Of a stretch of 64,000 nucleotides of DNA, positions 42,978-52,288 are shown in pieces. The notes under the pieces were generated by a model that did not search any database, had not been told where the DNA came from, and saw only the letters and a program-made list of their open reading frames with translations. Origin of the DNA: an uncultured Alistipes sp. (lineage in GTDB: Bacteria; Bacteroidota; Bacteroidia; Bacteroidales; UBA932). The translations under genes and the position numbers were made by a program. The stretch's first letter is position 1, and each line of letters opens with the position of its first letter. Location: positions 1 to 64,000 of the forward strand of contig URSC01000013.1 in assembly GCA_900550465.1 (NCBI GenBank). The letters are read 5' to 3'.

Positions 42978-43589
42978 ATGAAACACATCGCATTACACGG
43001 CACCGCAAGAACCAAGGGCCGCAAGTCGATCACCAAGAGCATCCGCAGAGAGGGTCAGGTACCCTGCAACCTCTACGGCAACGGAGTGGAGAACGTACTT
43101 TTCTCAGTGGACGCAAGAGACCTCAAGGCTCTCACCCACACCCCCAACAGCTACATCGTGGACCTCGACATCGACGGCAAGAATTATCTTGCCATCCTGC
43201 ACGAGCTTCAGTTCCACCCTGTTACTGACAACACCATCCACGCTGACTTCCTGGCCATCTCGGCTGACAAGCCCGTGACCATCAACGTGCCTCTGAACAT
43301 CTTCGGCAACTGCGCCGGAGTGAAGGCCGGCGGTAAGCTCCTCATCGAGGCCCGCAAGCTCAGGGTATGCGGTCTGCCCGACCAGATACCCGATGTACTC
43401 GACATCGACATCACCAACCTCAAGCTCGGCAAGCAGATCACAGCCGGTGACCTCTCCTACGAGGGCATCCAGATCGTAAGCCCCAAGACTACAGGTGTCT
43501 GCACAGTTAAGCACACCCGTGCCGCCATGGCCGGTGCAGCTGAGGAGGAGACACCCGCAGAGGAGGCAGCAGCACCCGCAGCTGAGTAA
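42978..43589 (+). CDS. rplY: 50S ribosomal protein L25/general stress protein Ctc
   Basis: A 203-residue two-domain L25/CTC protein. The N-terminal L25 domain (about 1-92) contains KSITKSIRREGQVPCNLYG and the C-terminal CTC domain (about 93-180) the LRVCGLPDQIPDVLDIDI stretch; an Ala/Glu/Pro-rich tail closes the protein. L25 binds 5S rRNA. It has an exact-match promoter and structured leader. pth lies 11 nt downstream. Confidence 0.95.
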   Translation: MKHIALHGTARTKGRKSITKSIRREGQVPCNLYGNGVENVLFSVDARDLKALTHTPNSYIVDLDIDGKNYLAILHELQFHPVTDNTIHADFLAISADKPVTINVPLNIFGNCAGVKAGGKLLIEARKLRVCGLPDQIPDVLDIDITNLKLGKQITAGDLSYEGIQIVSPKTTGVCTVKHTRAAMAGAAEEETPAEEAAAPAAE

Positions 43590-43600
43590 TCATCCCGCTC

Positions 43601-44164
43601 ATGACATATCTCATAGTCGGATTGGGAAATATCGGGTACGAATATATCGGTACCCGCCACAATATGGGATTTTCGGTATTGGACACCTGGGCTCAGGCGT
43701 CCAATACTCTTTTTACGACAGTCCGTTACGGCGACATGGCGGAGATCCGGCTCAAGGGCCGCATCTTCGTCCTGCTCAAGCCCTCCACCTACATGAACCT
43801 GAGCGGCAAGGCAGTGGCCTACTGGCTGGATAAGAAGAACATTCCTGTGGAGAACCTGCTGGTGATAGCGGACGACATGAACCTGCCGTTCGGAGCTCTG
43901 CGCATACGCAAGGGCGGCAGCGCCGGCGGACACAACGGACTGGCCAACATCGCGGAGATGCTCGGAACTCAGGACTATCCCCGCCTGCGCGTGGGCATAG
44001 GCTCGCATGTGGGACGCGGCCCTCAGATAGACTTCGTCCTGGGAAAATGGGACGAGGAGGAACTCAGGCAGCTCCCCGAGATAAGGGAAAGGGCGGTGGA
44101 GGCGGTCAAGTCCTTCGGACTGGCCGGCATAGAGCGGACCATGACCCAGTTCAATCGACAATAA
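43601..44164 (+). CDS. pth: Peptidyl-tRNA hydrolase
   Basis: A 187-residue enzyme that frees peptides from stalled peptidyl-tRNA. Motifs: LIVGLGNIGYEYIGTRHNMGF (catalytic Asn and His), LLKPSTYMNLSG and RIRKGGSAGGHNGLANI. It is downstream of the L25 gene, a common arrangement. The last 14 nt overlap the convergent divIC-like gene. Confidence 0.95.
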   Translation: MTYLIVGLGNIGYEYIGTRHNMGFSVLDTWAQASNTLFTTVRYGDMAEIRLKGRIFVLLKPSTYMNLSGKAVAYWLDKKNIPVENLLVIADDMNLPFGALRIRKGGSAGGHNGLANIAEMLGTQDYPRLRVGIGSHVGRGPQIDFVLGKWDEEELRQLPEIRERAVEAVKSFGLAGIERTMTQFNRQ

Positions 44165-44501
44165 ACACTTCCTCGTCCTCCCGGTGGAAGTAGTACTCCT
44201 CCCGGGCGAATTTCTCCAGGGAGTCGCGGTCCGAGGTAAGCTGGTCCAGCTTGCGGTCCAGTTCCTCGATGTCCCGGCCGTACTGGCGGATGACCCTCTC
44301 CTGGCGCAGGACCTCGAGGTAGTCTCCGGCCCAGCGGATGAGGTTGTTGCGGTCCACGAAGAGGACTATCACCGCGAAGACGAAGGTGACGATGAAGTAT
44401 TTGTTCGTGAGCACTCTCACGAACTTTCTTTTATGTCTGCGCGGTTCTGTCGGCTGCTCCGGCTGCTGTTCCTGCGGCAGCTGCTGTACTTCTTCTTCCA
44501 T
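44151..44501 (-). CDS. DivIC/FtsB-like septum formation protein
   Basis: A 116-residue bitopic protein: a Pro/Gln-rich basic cytoplasmic tail, one membrane segment (about 35-50) and a periplasmic coiled coil (about 60-95), with FAREEYYFHREDEEVFIV near the end, as in DivIC/FtsB. It acts with FtsL and FtsQ in the divisome. The start at 44501 is supported by a -7 box 5 nt upstream; the longer frame to 44696 runs into the divergent gene. Confidence 0.85.
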   Translation of the reverse strand: MEEEVQQLPQEQQPEQPTEPRRHKRKFVRVLTNKYFIVTFVFAVIVLFVDRNNLIRWAGDYLEVLRQERVIRQYGRDIEELDRKLDQLTSDRDSLEKFAREEYYFHREDEEVFIVD

Positions 44502-44506
44502 GGACG

Positions 44507-44514
44507 CAAAGTTA
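44507..44514 (-). promoter_or_regulatory. -7 box next to the divIC start
   Basis: On the minus strand TAACTTTG matches TAnnTTTG exactly and ends 5 nt before ATG 44501, suggesting a leaderless mRNA. Confidence 0.6.
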
Positions 44515-44526
44515 TCATTTATTGCG

Positions 44527-44534
44527 TATCTTTG
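44527..44534 (+). promoter_or_regulatory. -7 box for the CPBP protease gene
   Basis: TATCTTTG matches TAnnTTTG exactly, 28 nt before the start at 44563, 13 nt from the divergent -7 box. Confidence 0.5.
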
Positions 44535-44562
44535 AAAAATTTTTGAAAAACCATGACCGAAC

Positions 44563-45423
44563 ATGCTTAGAACGCTGACATATTCCCTCCCGGACCTGAA
44601 GCAGGCCTGGCTGGTGCTTTTCCTCTTCGTGCTGGGGCAGCTGGCCGCATCGGTGCTGCTGGGCCTGATTCTCGGTATCTTCCAGTTACAGGACACTCAG
44701 AATCTCACGATGCCGCTGTCCTATGCCCTTTCCTACGTCCTGCCATTGCTCTATCTCTACTGGAAAGGACTGCGCAGGCTGAACGACCCGCTGAAGGAAG
44801 GGCAGCCGGAATACGATGAGATCCGTCTGAACCGCCCTTGTTTCGGAGGCATGCGCCTGTGGGCCTTCATTCCCCTGGTGATCATAGTCATGCTGGCGGT
44901 GATAATCCTGCTGAGCTGTCTGCCCGAGGGCCGGGAGATGCCGGAGTGGTTCCGTCAGGCCCTGAGTCAGGTATACGGGATGAAGCTGGCCGTCAATCTG
45001 CTGACGATGGGAGTCCTGGCTCCTGTGCTGGAGGAGTTCCTGTTCCGCGGAATCATCCTTACCGGCCTGTCCCGCCGTATGGACCCGTGGTGGGCGATAC
45101 TCTGGTCGTCGGTGCTCTTCGCCATAGCCCATCTCAATCCCTGGCAGGCCCTTCCGGCCTTCGCCATGGGCTGCTTCTTCGGCTGGCTCTATTACAGGAC
45201 GCGCAGCCTCTGGACAGTAATCGGGCTGCACTCTCTGAACAATATCATGGCCATCGCCGCCGCGGCTCTCTTCGGAGTGGAGGAGGTCACCCAGGAGAAT
45301 ATCCAGTCTGTCTTCGGAGAGACAGCGGCATATATCATGGTGGCAGTGGCGGCCATCGTGCTGGTAGCAGGCATAGGACTGATCAATAAATACATACCCG
45401 CAAAAAAACAAGAGTTACAATGA
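44563..45423 (+). CDS. CPBP family intramembrane metalloprotease
   Basis: A 286-residue polytopic protein with the CPBP (Abi/CAAX-protease-like) motifs: EEFLFRG (glutamate pair), FAIAHLNPWQALPAFAMG, and a third motif with HSLNN near 230-235. Seven or eight hydrophobic segments. Members may cleave prenylated or membrane proteins; substrate unknown. The stop overlaps the manA start by 4 nt. Confidence 0.88.
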   Translation: MLRTLTYSLPDLKQAWLVLFLFVLGQLAASVLLGLILGIFQLQDTQNLTMPLSYALSYVLPLLYLYWKGLRRLNDPLKEGQPEYDEIRLNRPCFGGMRLWAFIPLVIIVMLAVIILLSCLPEGREMPEWFRQALSQVYGMKLAVNLLTMGVLAPVLEEFLFRGIILTGLSRRMDPWWAILWSSVLFAIAHLNPWQALPAFAMGCFFGWLYYRTRSLWTVIGLHSLNNIMAIAAAALFGVEEVTQENIQSVFGETAAYIMVAVAAIVLVAGIGLINKYIPAKKQELQ

Positions 45424-46448
45424 AAAAGGCGATATATCCCATTAAGTTCATCCCCCAGCCCAAGGAGCGAGTCTGGGGAGGCCGCCGTCTGGCCGCTCAG
45501 TTCCACAAACCCTTCGACCCTGAGGCCGTGATAGGCGAGAGCTGGGAGGTCTCCGGCTTTGAGGACGACAGTTCGGTGATAGAAAGCGGCTGGCTGGAGG
45601 ACAACCCTCTCTTCGACGTCATCGAGACCTACATGGACGAGATAGTAGGGGAGGACAATTACAAGCGTTTCGGCAACGAGTTTCCCATCCTGGTCAAGCT
45701 GCTCGATATCCAGGAACGGCTTTCCGTCCAGGTGCATCCTGACGACGAGACGGCCTTCGACCGGCACAACTCCTACGGCAAGACCGAGGCCTGGTACGTC
45801 CTCGAGGCCGATCCGACGGCCCGTATCTACATGGGATTCAACAAGGACCTGGATGCCCGCGAGTTCCTGGACCGCTGCGCCGCCGGGACCCTCGAGGAGG
45901 TGCTGAACGTAGTGACTCCTAAGAAGGGTGACTTCTTCTTCATCGAGGCCGGTACCGTCCACTCGGCCGGAGGCGGGCTGGTGATAGCCGAGATCCAGCA
46001 GCTCTCCGACGTGACCTACCGCATCTACGACTGGGGCAGGGAGAATGACCCCGCGACCGCCCGTCAGATGCACGTGGACCTGGCCCTGACCTGTATCGAT
46101 TACCGGAAGTACGACGGCTCCGGCTTTGTCCCCGCCGGCGGAAACGCTCCTTCGAAGAAACTAGTCGAGTGCAAATATTTTACGGCCAACGAACTGCAGC
46201 TGACAGACCCGCTCCGGGTATGGCCCGACCGTTATGAGAGTTTCCTGCTCTACTGCTGCCTGGAGGGCGAGGCGGTGATCACTCCCTCGGACTCATCGCA
46301 GCCGACGCCTCTGCTGCGAGGGGAGTGGGTGCTGATACCCGCCGCCATGTCCGACTTCGTCCTCTCGGCCATTACGGCCGGCACCCGTCTGATGGAAGTG
46401 TATATCGGCAAACCCGCCGAGGAGAAGGACAGTTATATAAAGGAGTAG
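45420..46448 (+). CDS. manA: Mannose-6-phosphate isomerase, class I
   Basis: A 342-residue cupin-type isomerase of fructose-6-phosphate and mannose-6-phosphate. Key motifs: PKERVWGG near the start, LSVQVHPDDETA for the zinc site and FIEAGTVHSAGGGLVIAEIQ. It supplies mannose for surface sugars. It overlaps the CPBP gene by ATGA and is 4 nt from the S4 protein gene. Confidence 0.93.
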   Translation: MKKAIYPIKFIPQPKERVWGGRRLAAQFHKPFDPEAVIGESWEVSGFEDDSSVIESGWLEDNPLFDVIETYMDEIVGEDNYKRFGNEFPILVKLLDIQERLSVQVHPDDETAFDRHNSYGKTEAWYVLEADPTARIYMGFNKDLDAREFLDRCAAGTLEEVLNVVTPKKGDFFFIEAGTVHSAGGGLVIAEIQQLSDVTYRIYDWGRENDPATARQMHVDLALTCIDYRKYDGSGFVPAGGNAPSKKLVECKYFTANELQLTDPLRVWPDRYESFLLYCCLEGEAVITPSDSSQPTPLLRGEWVLIPAAMSDFVLSAITAGTRLMEVYIGKPAEEKDSYIKE

Positions 46449-46452
46449 GGTG

Positions 46453-46836
46453 ATGGAACAGCAGGTACGCATAGACAAATTTCTCTGGTCTATCCGCGTC
46501 TACAAGACCCGCACGGAGGCAGCGGACGCCTGCCGCAGCGGCAAGGTCAGTGTCAATGGGGCAGAGGCCAAGGCTTCCCGGGATATCAAGGCGGGGGACA
46601 CCGTCTCGGTGCGCAAGGGCAGCGTGCACTTCCAGTACCGGGTCATAGTGCCGATAGGCAACCGGGTAGGGGCTAAGCTCGTCCCCGAGTTCGCGGAGGA
46701 CATCACTCCGCAGGAAGAACTCGATAAACTCAACGCACCCTTCGAGACCGTCTACATCCGACGCGACCGCGGTACCGGCCGTCCTACCAAGAAGGAGCGC
46801 CGCGACCTGGACCGGCTGATGGACGATCTATTCTGA
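46453..46836 (+). CDS. S4-domain RNA-binding protein (Hsp15 type)
   Basis: A 127-residue protein with an N-terminal S4 RNA-binding domain: RIDKFLWSIRVYKTRTEAADACRSGKVSVNG. It resembles E. coli Hsp15, which binds 50S subunits carrying stalled nascent chains. The C-terminal part is basic (RRDRGTGRPTKKERRDLDRL). ATG 46453 is taken as start instead of the GTG just before it. Its last 9 nt overlap the convergent HAD gene. Confidence 0.9.
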   Translation: MEQQVRIDKFLWSIRVYKTRTEAADACRSGKVSVNGAEAKASRDIKAGDTVSVRKGSVHFQYRVIVPIGNRVGAKLVPEFAEDITPQEELDKLNAPFETVYIRRDRGTGRPTKKERRDLDRLMDDLF

Positions 46837-47592
46837 TTTGTAGAGCGGGGAGAGGTCTGGGGACTCGTAGGTGGCGTGGGAGATGGCGCGGTTGCCTTTG
46901 TGGTTGTAGTAGAACTGGTCGATGCCGAAGATCTGGGCGCCCTCGATGTCATTGACCGGATCATCTCCGATCATGAGGGTTTGCCGCTTGGCCTCGCGCC
47001 ATGCCTCGGGGTCGTTCTGCCGCCGTATGCCGGACAACTGCTCCACGGCATAGGCGAAGATGCCGGGACGGGGCTTCAGACATCCGGCCTCCTCGGAAAC
47101 CACGACGGCGGAGAAATATTCCGAGATGCCGGCTCCCCGCAGCTTGCGGTACTGCACCTCGCGGAAACCGTTGCTCAGAATCGCCATTTTACCTCCTGAC
47201 GACCGTATTGCCTCCAGCATTTCCATAGCCCCGGGCATAAGTCTGTTCTCGCAGACCATCTGTTCGAGGTAGTCCTCCCCGAACTGCCGTGCCAGAGCCT
47301 CATCCTCCACTCCGTACCAGCGGAATGCCTCGTGGAACCGCTTCCACCGCAGGTCCTCCTTGCTCATTGCTCCGCTTTCGTACTGGGCCCAGAGCTTGTG
47401 ATTGAGCACGTCGTAGCGCATAAAGAAACGGTGCAGGGAATCCTCCCCGCACCCTTCTTTCTCCTGTACTGCCTGAAGGAGCGCCGGGTTGCGGGAGAAG
47501 AGCAGGCTGATGGCGTGCTCGGAGTTGCGGTCGAAATCCCACAGAGTCCGGTCCAGGTCGATCAGGTAGTAGCGGTATGGTCTTATGGTCAT
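46828..47592 (-). CDS. HAD phosphatase, YjjG-like
   Basis: A 254-residue haloacid-dehalogenase hydrolase. DLDRTLWDFDRNSEHAI is motif I with the nucleophile Asp; motif II is ILSNGF, motif III lysine in CLKPRPGIF, and motif IV GDDPVNDIEGA. This resembles the YjjG group, which hydrolyses noncanonical nucleotides. The start shares one base with the stop of the M64 gene upstream (TAATG). Confidence 0.88.
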   Translation of the reverse strand: MTIRPYRYYLIDLDRTLWDFDRNSEHAISLLFSRNPALLQAVQEKEGCGEDSLHRFFMRYDVLNHKLWAQYESGAMSKEDLRWKRFHEAFRWYGVEDEALARQFGEDYLEQMVCENRLMPGAMEMLEAIRSSGGKMAILSNGFREVQYRKLRGAGISEYFSAVVVSEEAGCLKPRPGIFAYAVEQLSGIRRQNDPEAWREAKRQTLMIGDDPVNDIEGAQIFGIDQFYYNHKGNRAISHATYESPDLSPLYKSE

Positions 47593-48848
47593 TATCTGCA
47601 GTAGAAGTCTATCATCCGGCTGATGGCCCGCTGGCATACGGGGCAGAAGTCCGGAGCTGAGTTGGTGTTCATGCGGCAGTCCTTACGTGGACGGTACACG
47701 CCCTTGGCCATGTATCCGCCGCCCTCGTAGATGCCTACCTGTTCCTCGCTCCACTTGCCGGAGTCGATCATGTCCTTCCACTTGCTGTCGAAGTTCACAA
47801 GGGTGGTGATGTTGGGCTCCCAGGGCTCAGTCTTCAGGTTGTAGAAGTTCTCGTAGGCGACCTCCGAGGTGTAGTACTCGTCTCCCAGTCCGGCGAAGCT
47901 GTGGCCGAACTCGTGGATGAACACCTGGTAGGACTGCTCGTTGCCGGCCGTTCCGAGGGCGTAGGAGTTGTAGATACCTCCGCCGCCGTATTTCTCCTCA
48001 TTGACCACGATGAAAAGTGCGTCGAAGGGGGCGCCGGCCACGTTGTCGGCTATGGACTTGTGGTCGGTGATGGTCAGATAGCGGTCTATGTAGAATGTGT
48101 AGAAGTGCGAGTTGAGGGCGGTGTGCTTCCAGATATCCTGATTGGGGATGTCGGTGCCCTGCTCGGGGGATATTACGTCCACTGCGGTGACGTTGAAGTC
48201 ACTCTTGCGGGACTTGTAGGGTTCCATCGAGAAGAGGTACTCCATGAACTTGTGGCAGTCGCGGTGGAACTTGTCCATCTGGTCTGCGGTGTAGCCCTCG
48301 GCTACGAAGAGCAGGTCCACCTTGTGCTCCATGTCTCCGGAGGTGAGAAGAGGGGTCACCGTATAGTCGGGGGCGGCCTCGCTGCTGATGAGGGCGTCCT
48401 CCGGATCGACGCTGCAGGAGAATATCTCGCGGAACTCACCCGTGGCCTTTACCCTCTCGGACAGGGTTATACGTATATCTTCCTTGGGAAAAGGCATCCA
48501 GACGGCCTGGGTATAGGCCTTGGAGACTTCGCGGGCCTCGGCGGTAGTTCTCCATTCCTGGAAGAGGGTGGAGAATCCCTTGGAGTAGATCAGGGTCTCT
48601 CCTGACCAGGCCTCGAACATGTATTCGCCGTAGCGGAACGGGTCGATCAGTGAGGCGTGCGAGCCTGCCCACGCGCATTCTTTCCTCAGACCGGCTACAT
48701 AGGCATGCTGCGCCTGTGCGTCTCCTGCGAGGATGAAATCAATACGGAGGCGGTCGTCAGTGAAATATTTGTCGTATTCGGGAGCCTGAGCCCCGAGCAT
48801 GCCGGCTGACAGTACGGCAGCGGCAAGAATGATTATCAAACGTTTCAT
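47592..48848 (-). CDS. M64 family (IgA peptidase-like) secreted metallopeptidase
   Basis: A 418-residue exported protein with signal peptide ending LGAQ. An N-terminal beta-rich domain is followed by the M64 domain (about 175-418) with zinc motif HEFGHSFAGLGDEYY at 312-326. Late Cys residues (DCRM, CPVC) are typical. The family was first described for IgA-cleaving enzymes of gut Clostridium, and Bacteroidota members are common. It lies 3 nt from purB. Confidence 0.88.
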   Translation of the reverse strand: MKRLIIILAAAVLSAGMLGAQAPEYDKYFTDDRLRIDFILAGDAQAQHAYVAGLRKECAWAGSHASLIDPFRYGEYMFEAWSGETLIYSKGFSTLFQEWRTTAEAREVSKAYTQAVWMPFPKEDIRITLSERVKATGEFREIFSCSVDPEDALISSEAAPDYTVTPLLTSGDMEHKVDLLFVAEGYTADQMDKFHRDCHKFMEYLFSMEPYKSRKSDFNVTAVDVISPEQGTDIPNQDIWKHTALNSHFYTFYIDRYLTITDHKSIADNVAGAPFDALFIVVNEEKYGGGGIYNSYALGTAGNEQSYQVFIHEFGHSFAGLGDEYYTSEVAYENFYNLKTEPWEPNITTLVNFDSKWKDMIDSGKWSEEQVGIYEGGGYMAKGVYRPRKDCRMNTNSAPDFCPVCQRAISRMIDFYCR

Positions 48849-48851
48849 GTC

Positions 48852-50186
48852 TTATCTTCCGGTATAGTTGAAGGGTGTAAGTCTTCTGAGTTCGTCCTTG
48901 ACGGGCTCGGCCACGTTCAGGGAGTCGATGAACTCGCGGATGGTGCGGTCCGATACGGCCTGTCCGGTGCGGGTGAGGGCCTTGAGGGTCTCGTAAGGAT
49001 TGGGGTAGCCCTCCCGGCGGAGGATGGTCTGGATGCCCTCGGCGACTACCTCCCAGTTGTCGTTGAGGTCGCGCTCCAGGGCGTCGCGGTTGAGAATCAG
49101 CTTGTCCAGACCTTTCTTGAGGGACTTGAGGGCAATGATGGTGTGTGCGATGGGCACTCCGACGTTGCGCAGGGTAGTGGAGTCGGTCAGGTCTCTCTGG
49201 AGGCGGGAGATGGGGAGCTTGGATGCGAGGAACTCGCAGACTGCGTTGGCCATCAGGAAGTTGCCCTCGGCATTCTCGAAGTCTATCGGGTTGACCTTAT
49301 GGGGCATGGCGGAGGAGCCGACCTCACCTTCCTTGATCTTCTGCTTGAAGTACTCCATCGAGATGTAGGTCCATATATCGCGGCAGAGGTCCACCAGGAT
49401 GTTGTTGATGCGCTTGATGGCGTCGAAGAGGGCCGCGGTGTTGTCATAGTGCTCGATCTGGGTAGTCGGGTAGGAGCGCTTGAGTCCCAGCACGTCCTCC
49501 ACGAAGTCCACGGCGAAGGCATTCCAGTCGATGTCCGGGTATGCGGCGAAGTGGGCGTTGAAGTTGCCAGTGGCGCCGCCGAACTTGGCCGAGAAAGGCA
49601 CTGCCAGGAGCATCTTCTGCTGTTCCCGCAGTCTGGCCGTGAATACGGCTATCTCCTTGCCCAGGCGGGTGGGGGAGGCGGGCTGTCCGTGGGTATGGGC
49701 CAGCATGGGGATGTCCTTCCACTCCTCGGCCATGCCGTCCAGGGTGTTGAGCACCTCATAGAGCTGGGGCAGGTAGACGTCCTGGATACCCTCCATCAGG
49801 CTGAGGGGCACCGCGGTGTTGTTGATGTCCTGGGAGGTGAGGCCGAAGTGGACGAACTCCTTGTAGCGGGGCGGGATGCCCATTGCGTCGAAACGCCTCT
49901 TTATGAAGTATTCCACCGCCTTGACGTCATGGTTGGTGGTCTTCTCTATCTCCTTGACCTCGGCGGCCTCGTCCTCGGTCATGTCGCGGTAGATGCCGCG
50001 CAGAGTGTCGAAGAGGCTGCGGTCGAAGTCCCTCAGCTGGGGCAGAGGCAGCTCGCACAGGGCGATGAAGTACTCTATCTCCACGCGGACTCTGTATCTT
50101 ATGAGGGCAAATTCGGAATAGTAGGAGGAAAGGTCCCGGACCTGTCTGTAGTACCTCCCGTCGATGGGTGAAATCGATGTAAGCAT
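48852..50186 (-). CDS. purB: Adenylosuccinate lyase
   Basis: A 444-residue lyase of the fumarase/aspartase superfamily acting twice in purine synthesis. Features: SPIDGRYYRQV at the start, HTHGQPASPTRLGKE, and GSSAMPHKVNPIDFENAEGN, the E. coli-type signature. The start at 50186 (MLTSISPIDG) is chosen; the extension to 50210 overlaps the proposed promoter region. It is divergent from tmk. Confidence 0.96.
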   Translation of the reverse strand: MLTSISPIDGRYYRQVRDLSSYYSEFALIRYRVRVEIEYFIALCELPLPQLRDFDRSLFDTLRGIYRDMTEDEAAEVKEIEKTTNHDVKAVEYFIKRRFDAMGIPPRYKEFVHFGLTSQDINNTAVPLSLMEGIQDVYLPQLYEVLNTLDGMAEEWKDIPMLAHTHGQPASPTRLGKEIAVFTARLREQQKMLLAVPFSAKFGGATGNFNAHFAAYPDIDWNAFAVDFVEDVLGLKRSYPTTQIEHYDNTAALFDAIKRINNILVDLCRDIWTYISMEYFKQKIKEGEVGSSAMPHKVNPIDFENAEGNFLMANAVCEFLASKLPISRLQRDLTDSTTLRNVGVPIAHTIIALKSLKKGLDKLILNRDALERDLNDNWEVVAEGIQTILRREGYPNPYETLKALTRTGQAVSDRTIREFIDSLNVAEPVKDELRRLTPFNYTGR

Positions 50187-50207
50187 ATCTGTAGGTAGAT
50201 TAAAACA

Positions 50208-50215
50208 CAAATATA
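50208..50215 (-). promoter_or_regulatory. -7 box for purB
   Basis: On the minus strand TATATTTG matches TAnnTTTG exactly, 21 nt before the start at 50186. Confidence 0.5.
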
Positions 50216-50228
50216 GTTTATAATTTTG

Positions 50229-50236
50229 TACATTTG
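50229..50236 (+). promoter_or_regulatory. -7 box for tmk
   Basis: TACATTTG matches TAnnTTTG exactly, 25 nt before ATG 50262. It lies 13 nt from the divergent purB -7 box. Confidence 0.55.
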
Positions 50237-50261
50237 CAAAGTTTCATCAAAAACGGACAGT

Positions 50262-50930
50262 ATGCTTATAGTAATAGAAGGTCTCGACGGCTCGGGCAAG
50301 TCCACCCAGGTGGCAAATGTAAGGGAATATCTCACCCGCCGTCAGGGGCAGGAGCCTGAATACCTGCATTTTCCCCGCTTCGACGCTCCTGTGGTCGGGG
50401 ACATGATAGCCCGCTTCCTCCGGGGGGAGTTCGGCCGTATGGACCAGGTGCATCCGATGATAGTGGCCCTGCTCTTCGCAGAGGACCGCAGGGACGCCTC
50501 GGCCCTTATCCGCCGCTGGCTTCAGGAGGGAAGGACGGTCCTGCTGGACAGGTACGTGTATTCCAACATTGCCTTTCAATGCGCTAAGCTCTCTTCCCCG
50601 GAGGAGTCCATTGCCCTGGAAGAATGGATCCTGCGGACCGAATATGAGGTGTACGGGATACCCCGCCCGGACCTGAATATTTTCCTGGACGTGCCCCTGT
50701 CCTTCGTGAGCGGCCGTCTGGCAGCCCAGCGGGAGGGAAGCGACCGGGAGTACCTCCACGGCGGGCAGGACATACATGAGGCCGACCTGGATTTCCAGCG
50801 GAGGGTCCGGGAGGTGTATCTGCGCCTTTGCCGCAAGGACTCCGCCTTCCTGAGGGTGGACTGCTGCGGCGCTGACGGACAGATGCCGCCGGCCGGAGAA
50901 GTGTTTGAACGTATAAGGAAGGTGCTATGA
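50262..50930 (+). CDS. tmk: Thymidylate kinase
   Basis: A 222-residue dTMP kinase. The P-loop is EGLDGSGKSTQ near residues 6-16, DRYVYSNIAFQ is the substrate/Mg site, and NIFLDVPLSF precedes a lid with REYLHGGQDIHE. The start follows a -7 box by 25 nt; the upstream extension to 50226 is not needed. It overlaps the DoxX-like gene by 4 nt (ATGA). Confidence 0.93.
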   Translation: MLIVIEGLDGSGKSTQVANVREYLTRRQGQEPEYLHFPRFDAPVVGDMIARFLRGEFGRMDQVHPMIVALLFAEDRRDASALIRRWLQEGRTVLLDRYVYSNIAFQCAKLSSPEESIALEEWILRTEYEVYGIPRPDLNIFLDVPLSFVSGRLAAQREGSDREYLHGGQDIHEADLDFQRRVREVYLRLCRKDSAFLRVDCCGADGQMPPAGEVFERIRKVL

Positions 50931-52288
50931 GACTGCTGCGGATACTGATGTTTCTCTTCCGGCTGGTGTTCGGAGTGACGTTTATCCTTTCGGGATTCTT
51001 CAAACTGACGGACCCTGTGGGAACGGGCCTGATAGTCAGCGAGTACCTGCGGGTGCTGCATCTGGGCTTCCTGGACTTCGGGGCGGTGCCCTTCGGCATG
51101 CTGCTGTCTCTGACGGAGTTTATGATAGGTATAGCCGTCCTGATGTGCGTGCGTATGAAGGCCGCGTCATGGGCAGGTCTGGTGATGATAGTGTTTTTCA
51201 CGGTGCTGACATTCTTCATGGCCCTGTACGATGCCGTCGAGGAGTGCGGGTGCTTCGGAGAGGCGGTGCATCTGACGATGTGGGAGACTTTCTTCAAGAA
51301 TGTGGTGCTGACGATATGCATCATCCCCATATTCTTGTTCCGCAAGCATTTCAGGCTGGTGGCCCCAGTGCCGGCAGAGTGGGCGTTCCTCGCCACATAC
51401 GGTGCGCTCGCCCTCATCTGCGTGCTCTACTCCTACATCAACATTCCGCTCGTGGAGTACGGCAATTTCCGTGTGGGCACCAATCTCTCTGCCCGTCTGG
51501 ACAAGGTCTCCGGCAGCGACAACTTCGAGACGGTCTTCATCTATGAGAAGGACGGACGCCAGGAGTATTTCGACCTGGATCACCTGCCGGACAGTACATG
51601 GAACTATGTGAGCACCGAGTCGGTGTACCTTGGCGACGAGCGGGACCTGCTCTTCGACATGACGCTCTCCAGGGCTGACGGCGAGATAGTGACGGAGGAT
51701 CTTGTGACCTCCGAGGTCCCGGTCTTCCTGTTCATCGTACTCCGTCCGGAGAGACTCGGTGACGGTTACTGGAAGAAGGTGGATGTGAGCATGGACTCGA
51801 TAGCCTTTCACGGAGGTATGGCCAGGGTGGCCGCTCCGGTAATGGACCCGGTGATGGATTCCATCGCCATGCGCTATCCGGACATGGGCCGCAATATGCT
51901 CTACGGGGACATCAAGACTCTCATCTCCATGTCCCGTTCCAATGGAGGAGTGATGCTGATTCACAACGGAATAGTCGTAAAGAAATGGGCAGGATGGAGG
52001 TTCTCGCCCGAGGATGTGAGGCAGACTTTCCGGATGGACACCGAGGAGGTGACTGTCCGCGGTACTATCTCGCAGAGGCTGTTCTACGAGTCGTCGATAC
52101 TGCTGCTCTTCCTGGTAATCATAGTGTTCCGCTACGTGTGCGGAATCGTCTATGGCAGGAAGTTCAGGGGGCTGCTGGCGCGGGAGAGGCTCCGCAGGCG
52201 CAAGAAGGCCGCCAGGCGTGCGGCAAGGCGTAACAATAAAACAGGAGGCAGTCATGGCTCGGAAGAAGGAATCCCCGGGGAACAATAG
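50927..52288 (+). CDS. DoxX-like membrane protein with large soluble tail
   Basis: A 453-residue protein. The first 180 residues form a DoxX/MauE-like four-helix membrane domain with a CGCFGE cysteine pair near 105-110. A soluble domain of about 200 residues follows, then one more membrane segment near 385-405 and a very basic tail. Members have been associated with quinone or thiol redox chemistry but this version is uncharacterised. It overlaps tmk by 4 nt and the permease by 35 nt. Confidence 0.8.
   Translation: MRLLRILMFLFRLVFGVTFILSGFFKLTDPVGTGLIVSEYLRVLHLGFLDFGAVPFGMLLSLTEFMIGIAVLMCVRMKAASWAGLVMIVFFTVLTFFMALYDAVEECGCFGEAVHLTMWETFFKNVVLTICIIPIFLFRKHFRLVAPVPAEWAFLATYGALALICVLYSYINIPLVEYGNFRVGTNLSARLDKVSGSDNFETVFIYEKDGRQEYFDLDHLPDSTWNYVSTESVYLGDERDLLFDMTLSRADGEIVTEDLVTSEVPVFLFIVLRPERLGDGYWKKVDVSMDSIAFHGGMARVAAPVMDPVMDSIAMRYPDMGRNMLYGDIKTLISMSRSNGGVMLIHNGIVVKKWAGWRFSPEDVRQTFRMDTEEVTVRGTISQRLFYESSILLLFLVIIVFRYVCGIVYGRKFRGLLARERLRRRKKAARRAARRNNKTGGSHGSEEGIPGEQ

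Noticed and set aside
44502..44696. N-terminal extension of the divIC-like protein
   Set aside because: It would run through the promoter and into the divergent CPBP gene; the added residues do not match the family.
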